From contig JAURNA010000050.1 of assembly GCA_030830385.1 (NCBI GenBank), positions 1 through 10,435 on the forward strand: a stretch of DNA of 10,435 nucleotides. The letters are read 5' to 3'. How positions within the stretch are numbered: the first letter of the stretch is position 1; each line of letters begins with the position of its first letter. The DNA is from Crocinitomicaceae bacterium. GTDB lineage: Bacteria; Bacteroidota; Bacteroidia; Flavobacteriales_D; Crocinitomicaceae. The position numbers were made by a program, and so were the translations under genes. Under the pieces are notes generated by a model. It had not been told where the DNA came from. It did no database searches and saw nothing but the letters and a program-made list of their open reading frames with translations. Positions 6,091 through 10,435 of this stretch are shown here, in pieces.

Positions 6091-7458
6091 ATGATTTATA
6101 AGATTCTGAAACCCATTGTTCGTTTATCTCTTCGGGCTTATTTCCGGAGAATTGATGTAATCGGCCGACAACATATTCCGGGCAACGGACCGATCATTTT
6201 CGTATCAAACCACCCGAGTGCACTCATGGATCCGTTAATGGTAGCATCATTCATACAACGGGAAGTTCATTTTCTGGCTGGATCCGAATGGTTTGGGAAA
6301 GGATTGAAGGCTAAACTATTCAAGCGACAGCTGAACATGATCCCGGTATATCGCCCGTGGTTAGCAAAAGGAAAAAAGATCAGCAATCAGGATATGTTCG
6401 AGGCCTGTTATGAAGCGATGAATGAGGGACACTGTCTTATTTTGTTTCCGGAAGCTTCCACGGAAACGGTTTCCAAAATTCGGGAGCTAAAGACCGGAGC
6501 CGTGCGCATCAAGCATGGTTTTGATTCACAAGCAGCCAATCAGGAGGTTCCGATCATCCCGATTGGTTTGAGTTATTCCAACCCGCACTTGTTTCAAAGT
6601 CGCGTGATCGTCAAGATTGGAGAGCCCGTTGTGTTGAGCAATTCTGAAGCTACAGAAGACTTAAAAGAACTGTTTCGCGCGCAAACTGAACAGGTGAGGG
6701 CTTCGCTTAAGAAGACCATTGTACATATTGATAATACGCAGAATGAGGATTTGGTCAGCAACATTAGTCGATTGTATATGGATCGGCATCAGGACATTGA
6801 GTCGTTATCGTTAAAAAATAGCGAGAATCAATTCGACTTCAACCGAAACGTTGCGTTGGCGGTTGAACACTTTGAACGTGAGCGTCCGGAGGATTATCAA
6901 CGCCTGTCTCGTCGAATCCACACATACTTTGATGACTTGTGTCAATTGCAGGTTTCTGATGACTACGTTGGTCATACCGATCGTTCGTCTATTTCCTGGG
7001 TCACCTGGACCTTTCTTGTCGTAGCATTTCCGGTTGCGCTGTTGAGTTTGATTGTATTTTCCGTCCCGTATCAATTAACCAAACTCATTTTTCTCAGGAA
7101 GTTCCGCCCTTCATTGTCCCGAAATAAAGAGCCGGGAACTATGGATACTGCCTTTTCGGGTACATTGATATTCGGCGTTGGGACGTTGATTTTCCTTGCC
7201 TGGGCCATTCTGATCACCTCCTTCGTTGGCGCATTTTTCGGCTGGATTCCGGGCGTCGTTACACTTGTTACGATGTATCCGCTGTTCCGATTTGGATTGT
7301 TGTATGCCAAAATCAGGACGCGCTTTCGCGCATTTTTCAAAAACAAAAAGATCAGAGAAAAGAACCAGAGGGCTTTCGAACTGCTTGAAAAGGAGAGGTT
7401 TGCACTCATTCAGGAACTGGATAGGTTCAGTGCTCATTATGGAGCTGCTTCCCGCTGA
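6091..7458 (+). CDS. PlsC-type lysophospholipid acyltransferase with C-terminal membrane domain
   Basis: This 455-residue protein contains the acyltransferase motifs that transfer fatty acyl groups to a glycerol-phosphate-type acceptor at the inner membrane. Motif I is NHPSALMD (residues 40-47, catalytic His41 and Asp47). GSEWFGKG at 64-71 and a conserved-type Arg in PVYRPW follow. Motif III is FPEAST (119-124), with Ala where many members have Gly, and motif IV is VPIIPIGLSY (153-162). The family core is about 200-250 residues. Here a helical middle segment (about 190-290) and a hydrophobic C-terminal domain are added, with helices at about 302-325, 354-377 and 380-405, ending in a basic, coiled tail. 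ATG 6091 gives a normal N-terminus. The exact acceptor (lysophosphatidate, ornithine or other lipid) cannot be read from sequence. It stands 136 bases ahead of the next gene, so it may be transcribed alone. Confidence 0.88.
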   Translation: MIYKILKPIVRLSLRAYFRRIDVIGRQHIPGNGPIIFVSNHPSALMDPLMVASFIQREVHFLAGSEWFGKGLKAKLFKRQLNMIPVYRPWLAKGKKISNQDMFEACYEAMNEGHCLILFPEASTETVSKIRELKTGAVRIKHGFDSQAANQEVPIIPIGLSYSNPHLFQSRVIVKIGEPVVLSNSEATEDLKELFRAQTEQVRASLKKTIVHIDNTQNEDLVSNISRLYMDRHQDIESLSLKNSENQFDFNRNVALAVEHFERERPEDYQRLSRRIHTYFDDLCQLQVSDDYVGHTDRSSISWVTWTFLVVAFPVALLSLIVFSVPYQLTKLIFLRKFRPSLSRNKEPGTMDTAFSGTLIFGVGTLIFLAWAILITSFVGAFFGWIPGVVTLVTMYPLFRFGLLYAKIRTRFRAFFKNKKIREKNQRAFELLEKERFALIQELDRFSAHYGAASR

Positions 7459-7523
7459 TTGACTTCATTTGTATGGTTACAGCCGCAAATCATGTCATTT
7501 CACAACCGCTTGCTGCCTGCTTT

Positions 7524-7552
7524 TTTGTTCGCGTGAGTAAGAACGTAAATTG
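7524..7552 (+). promoter_or_regulatory. Probable promoter for the 86-residue protein and kinase genes
   Basis: TTTG at 7524-7527 (end of a TTTTTTG run) lies 18 bases before TAAATTG at 7546-7552. This resembles the Bacteroidota -33/-7 pair (TTTG, about 19 bases, TAnnTTTG), with an imperfect -7 element. Transcription would start near 7559, giving a leader of about 35 bases before ATG 7595. Confidence 0.35.
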
Positions 7553-7594
7553 ATTACGATTGGGAGTTCTACTATTGCGTAATTACTAGAAACA

Positions 7595-7855
7595 ATGAAA
7601 TATTCCAAACATTTGAAAGGGATCATCAATTCCCAGCACTCGGTTTGTATGGACAACCGTTCGCTCAAGACTATTCTCAACATTGTAGCCCTTGAGTCAA
7701 GCATTCATGTACTGAAAAAATCTCAGGCCAAATTCAGCGAATTGGGTATCCCTCATGCACTGGATCTCGATGTATTCCATTTGAAGAAGCAACTTACGGA
7801 AATCACAGGCAACTTGTCAGAGCCGGACCTTATGCAACGCATACTCGGGGAATAG
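7595..7855 (+). CDS. Small uncharacterised protein
   Basis: I do not recognise this 86-residue protein. It has no signal peptide, no membrane helix and no metal-binding motif. Its composition suggests a compact mostly helical fold: a basic start (MKYSKHLKG), a helical middle (SLKTILNIVALESSIHVLKKSQAKFSEL), a GIPHALDLD loop and a final helix (VFHLKKQLTEITG) before an acidic end. Evidence that it is real: it has an ATG start, a promoter-like pair upstream, codon use like its neighbours, and no competing longer frame on either strand. It lies 35 bases before the chosen ATG of the kinase-like gene, or 5 bases if the kinase starts at TTG 7861, so they are probably co-transcribed. A regulatory or partner role to the kinase is only a guess. 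Confidence 0.6.
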   Translation: MKYSKHLKGIINSQHSVCMDNRSLKTILNIVALESSIHVLKKSQAKFSELGIPHALDLDVFHLKKQLTEITGNLSEPDLMQRILGE

Positions 7856-7890
7856 GGTATTTGTTATTTTTGGAAGTCGGAAATCACGCT

Positions 7891-8859
7891 ATGCTTCCTC
7901 GAACGAACAGAACACTTGCTCAGTTTATAATGGAATCCACCGGATGTACTTCTTTTGAAATAAGGGAGGTCGTTCAGGAGCTTTGGAGTGGTTATGGAAG
8001 CATTCTTCGCATTGATCTACGGGGGGCGAACCAATCGTCAGTTATTTTGAAACAAGTCGATCTACAGGGTGTGAATAGTCATCCGAGAGGTTGGAATACT
8101 CACCGTTCGCATCAACGAAAATTGAAATCGTATGAAGTTGAGTGGAACTGGTATTCGAACGTTTCTTTGGCCAATGAAGAAGGATTGAAAATGCCTTCCT
8201 TTCTTGGGGCGAAAACAACCGAAAAGGCTAAGTTTTTGCTGATGGAAGATCTCAATGCTTCGGGATATCCCGTGCGAAAATCGAGTGCTTCCCCGGAGGA
8301 AATCAAGTCCTGTCTGACCTGGTTGGCACGATTTCATGCCAACTATCTCGGAAAGCCTTGCGATGGTTTGTGGGAGACGGGAACGTATTGGCATCTGGCA
8401 ACCCGACCAGATGAGTGGAACCGTATGAATCCCGGGCTGTTGAAAGATAGGGCAGAGGAGATTGACCGGGTTCTGGCAACATCACGCTTTCGGACCCTTG
8501 TCCACGGGGATGCGAAGCTTGCGAATTTTTGCTTTTCGAAATCAGGGCGGAAAGTAGCTGCGGTAGATTTTCAATACGTCGGAAGTGGCTGTGGGATGAA
8601 AGACGTGGCGTATTTTTTATCGGGTTGTCTTTCTTCTGAGGAATGCTTTGAATGGGAGAATGATCTACTCGATCACTACTTCGTTGAACTGCGTACGTAT
8701 ACACCACAAACATTCAATGGGGCATCACTGGAAGAGGAGTGGCGCACGTTGTACCCCTTCGCCTGGGCAGATTTCATTCGATTCCTGTCAGGCTGGAGTC
8801 CGACGCATTACAAGCTACACGAGTACGGTCGATCTATGGTGAAAAAGGTGCTGGCCTGA
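7891..8859 (+). CDS. Phosphotransferase of the aminoglycoside/choline kinase-like superfamily
   Basis: This 322-residue protein has the protein-kinase-like small-molecule kinase fold and should transfer phosphate from ATP to a small hydroxylated substrate in the cytoplasm. The N-lobe has a strand with SSVILKQV (Lys54 is the likely ATP-binding lysine), a helix with YEVEWNWY (about 81-88) and a hinge LLMEDL (116-121). The catalytic loop is LVHGDAKLANF, fitting HGDxxxxN (His205, Asp207, Asn212). The metal-binding DFQ follows (AAVDFQYVG, Asp226), then a superfamily-typical MKDVAYFLSGC. It resembles the ecdysteroid-kinase/CHK-like branch as much as classical aminoglycoside kinases, so resistance should not be assumed. 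ATG 7891 is preferred; TTG 7861 would add ten residues with no evident role. The gene ends 2 bases from an oppositely oriented thioredoxin gene. Confidence 0.8.
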   Translation: MLPRTNRTLAQFIMESTGCTSFEIREVVQELWSGYGSILRIDLRGANQSSVILKQVDLQGVNSHPRGWNTHRSHQRKLKSYEVEWNWYSNVSLANEEGLKMPSFLGAKTTEKAKFLLMEDLNASGYPVRKSSASPEEIKSCLTWLARFHANYLGKPCDGLWETGTYWHLATRPDEWNRMNPGLLKDRAEEIDRVLATSRFRTLVHGDAKLANFCFSKSGRKVAAVDFQYVGSGCGMKDVAYFLSGCLSSEECFEWENDLLDHYFVELRTYTPQTFNGASLEEEWRTLYPFAWADFIRFLSGWSPTHYKLHEYGRSMVKKVLA

Positions 8860-8861
8860 CG

Positions 8862-9428
8862 TTATTCGCCAGAGCCTGTACCTGAGTCGGAATTTGTATC
8901 AGAATCGACCCTGTTCAACGATGCACGCGCTGCCTCCATTTTCGTTTCGACATCCTGAATCCATGCTTTGGGTTCAGGGCCGTAACCGGTTTTTGCAAGA
9001 GCCTGGACGCTGGTTTCGCCGGTGTCTTCGTTCATGGATATATCAAACACCCAAATCGTTGGATATCCCGAAACGCCAAATGCCTGGGCCAATCCGGCGT
9101 TTTGCTCTGCTATGTTCGCCGGGAGCTGGAACCGCTTAGGGAAATCCAACTCAAGAAGAACTACGTTGTCGTCTGCCCACTTTTTGAATTCATCTGTTGT
9201 GAAAACAGCCGCTTTGAGACGCATGCACCATCCACACCAATCAGTACCGGTAAAGTTGGCCATGATCGGTTTTCCGGTTCTTTGGGATTCTTCCATGGCA
9301 ACGTTCAAATCCACTTCCCATCCTTCCATAGAAGCTTCATAATCGCTGCTGTCGGCCTGCGAAAATGCCAACGGGGTAAGGAGCGTGAACAATAGGGTTG
9401 GAACAAGTATGTTTCGTATATATTTCAT
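8862..9428 (-). CDS. Secreted thioredoxin-fold protein with CGWC active site
   Basis: The 188-residue product has a signal peptide at residues 1-24 (MKYIRN, then ILVPTLLFTLLTPLAFSQ) and a thioredoxin-like domain at about 35-165. The active site is FTGTDWCGWCMRLK (Cys65, Cys68), resembling the DsbD-gamma/thioredoxin_7 type, and the cis-proline loop is GVSGYPTIWVFD (Pro123). The helix before the site (DLNVAMEESQRTGKPIMANF) is the usual one in this family. A Ser/Asp/Gly-rich tail follows, about 175-188. It probably acts as a thiol-disulfide reductase outside the cytoplasm; its electron donor is not encoded beside it. ATG 9428 fits the signal peptide best, while ATG 9449 would add seven residues. 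Upstream, TCGTTTTG on the leftward strand (9482-9475) is one mismatch from a -7 box. It is convergent with the kinase-like gene, with no terminator visible between them. Confidence 0.87.
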   Translation of the reverse strand: MKYIRNILVPTLLFTLLTPLAFSQADSSDYEASMEGWEVDLNVAMEESQRTGKPIMANFTGTDWCGWCMRLKAAVFTTDEFKKWADDNVVLLELDFPKRFQLPANIAEQNAGLAQAFGVSGYPTIWVFDISMNEDTGETSVQALAKTGYGPEPKAWIQDVETKMEAARASLNRVDSDTNSDSGTGSGE

Positions 9429-9566
9429 AGTGCCTCTAATATAGTTCATATTATCGAATCAACAAGAACCAGACCAAAACGAAATCTCTCCGAATTTTAC
9501 CTCATTCATAGAATGGAAATCCTCTATTTTAAAGACGGTTGGAGCAAGGAACGGTTGTCCACAACT

Positions 9567-9595
9567 AAAAAAAACGCCCGAAGAATCCACGGGCG
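9567..9595 (-). terminator. Rho-independent terminator of the repeat-bearing T9SS gene
   Basis: On the leftward strand a perfect six-pair GC stem, CGCCCG and CGGGCG, surrounds a nine-base loop and is followed directly by eight T residues. It lies 36 bases past the stop codon of the leftward T9SS cargo gene. This is the clearest terminator in the window. The remaining spacer up to 9428 holds only the possible promoter of the thioredoxin gene. Confidence 0.85.
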
Positions 9596-9630
9596 GTCTC
9601 TTGAATGGTCAGCCAAAGCGAATGTTTTCT

Positions 9631-10435
9631 TTACTTCTGTTTTACAATTCGTATACGGGCAACGTTGCCATCATTTGCTCGAATTTCCAGTATGTAAGCT
9701 CCCTGAGCTCCGTCAATTCGATACTCAATGTGGTCCGTAAAGTGATACGAATCCTGATCCACCAACTGACCCAATGCATTCATCAATCGAATCTCAACAT
9801 TATTGTAACTATTTCCAAAATCAATAAATAATTGACTTTTCGTCGGGTTCGGATATACACTCAATTCACTTGCGAATGTGTACTCAAGCACGCTGAGACC
9901 GAAAACCGTGATACAATCGGATGTGTCTGAACAACCGTTCGAGGATACAACCACAGCGTAATCACCATTTGTTGTCGCCGTAAACGTCTGATTCGTTTCT
10001 CCAGCGATGGGAACATTTCCGTTCGTGCAATCTACCCATTGATACGTTGTCCCTGCCATATTAGCGGTCAGGGTCGGTGAATCATCAATAATCGAAGCTT
10101 CCACCTGGGTGATGGTTAGGTTCATAGTAGCGATGGAATCACACCCGTTTGAAGCCGTTAACGTTTCCATGTACGTTCCGCTCGTTGTGTAGGTAACTCC
10201 ATTTGCTGACCACGTATGAGAGGTACATGTTGTCACTGTCTCAGACCCCGTAACGGGATGTGCAATGGTTAGGTTCAATATTGCCGTGGAATCACAACCG
10301 CTTGAAGCCGTTAATGTTTCCATGTACGTTCCGCTCGTTGTGTATGTCGTTCCGTTTGCCGCCCATGTGTACGCATTGCATGTCGTAACGTTCTCAGATC
10401 CGGACACATTCACTAACCAGGTTGGGATATCGAAG
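9631..10435 (-). CDS. C-terminal part of a repeat-containing T9SS cargo protein (partial)
   Basis: The frame is open from the right edge of the window to TAA at 9633-9631, about 268 codons, and the true start lies outside. Counting from a GTG-encoded residue at 10413, residues 5-55 and 56-101 are two copies of a module seen in many Bacteroidota secreted proteins: a Cys, then YTW or HTW, NGxTYTTSGTY, and GCDS followed by LNLTI or MNLTI. Residues about 107-172 resemble an Ig-like/PKD-type module (TYQWVDC, NQTFTATTNGDYAVVVSSNGCSDTS). Residues about 182-260 form the type A T9SS sorting domain (LSVYPNPTKSQLFIDF, IRLMNALGQLV, GAYILEIRA, VARIRIVKQK). The protein is therefore probably exported and surface-attached or released; the functional domain must lie upstream, beyond the window. 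A strong terminator follows the stop. Confidence 0.9.
   Translation of the reverse strand, partial: FDIPTWLVNVSGSENVTTCNAYTWAANGTTYTTSGTYMETLTASSGCDSTAILNLTIAHPVTGSETVTTCTSHTWSANGVTYTTSGTYMETLTASNGCDSIATMNLTITQVEASIIDDSPTLTANMAGTTYQWVDCTNGNVPIAGETNQTFTATTNGDYAVVVSSNGCSDTSDCITVFGLSVLEYTFASELSVYPNPTKSQLFIDFGNSYNNVEIRLMNALGQLVDQDSYHFTDHIEYRIDGAQGAYILEIRANDGNVARIRIVKQK
10111..10401 (-). repeat. Two tandem 153-base modules in the T9SS cargo gene
   Basis: The two 51-residue protein modules are spaced exactly 153 bases apart. The best-conserved block, 41 bases at 10151-10191 and 10304-10344, differs at a single position, while flanking parts differ more. Such local near-identity suggests recent duplication or gene conversion. 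More copies may lie beyond the right edge. Confidence 0.85.

Noticed and set aside
7891..8859. Antibiotic-resistance aminoglycoside kinase
   Set aside because: Only superfamily-level motifs match, and there is no mobile-element context or close likeness to a known resistance enzyme.
9567..9595. Terminator hairpin considered as part of a CRISPR or attachment-site repeat
   Set aside because: It occurs once, has a T8 tract in the leftward direction and sits just past a stop codon, which fits a simple terminator.
9513..9740. 75-codon + frame at the end of the T9SS cargo gene
   Set aside because: It runs through the terminator stem and then antisense into the sorting domain.
1..10435. Integrated mobile element or defence island
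   Set aside because: No integrase, transposase, terminal repeats, tRNA boundary, nuclease or methylase is visible, and composition is fairly even across the window.

Overview
The window looks like chromosomal DNA of a Bacteroidota bacterium, most likely a Flavobacteriales-type lineage. The evidence is two secreted proteins ending in type IX secretion (T9SS) sorting domains, -7 promoter boxes of the TAnnTTTG type, and start codons with no visible Shine-Dalgarno sequence. The family placement below phylum level is inference. I saw no insertion sequence, CRISPR array, tRNA, rRNA or phage gene.

Layout. The left edge holds the first 30 codons of a leftward gene that resembles a Rieske-type ring-hydroxylating oxygenase. 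It diverges from a rightward gene for a large glycine-rich T9SS-secreted protein (220-2133). That gene converges, across a hairpin terminator, on a leftward two-gene operon encoding an NfeD/YuaF-like membrane protein and a flotillin (SPFH) protein. A leftward gene for a DoxX/MauE-like membrane protein fused to a thioredoxin-like domain follows at 4620-5750. A 340-base non-coding stretch holding a strong hairpin separates it from the next block.

The rightward block at 6091-8859 encodes a PlsC-type acyltransferase with a C-terminal membrane domain, an unrecognised 86-residue protein, and an aminoglycoside/choline-kinase-like phosphotransferase. It runs tail to tail, with a 2-base gap, into a leftward gene for a secreted thioredoxin with a CGWC site. 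Last come a clear rho-independent terminator and the C-terminal part of a large repeat-bearing T9SS cargo protein that continues past the right edge.

Functionally this is envelope biology: membrane-domain organisation (NfeD-flotillin), lipid acylation, redox chemistry outside the cytoplasm (two thioredoxin-fold proteins) and surface or secreted proteins. Only the NfeD-flotillin pair is a recognisable functional unit. I did not find a convincing new multi-gene system. The items most worth a second look are the orphan 86-residue protein beside the kinase, the 22-residue repeat in the flotillin, the DoxX-thioredoxin fusion, the disputed starts of two genes, and the hairpin at 5952-5968.
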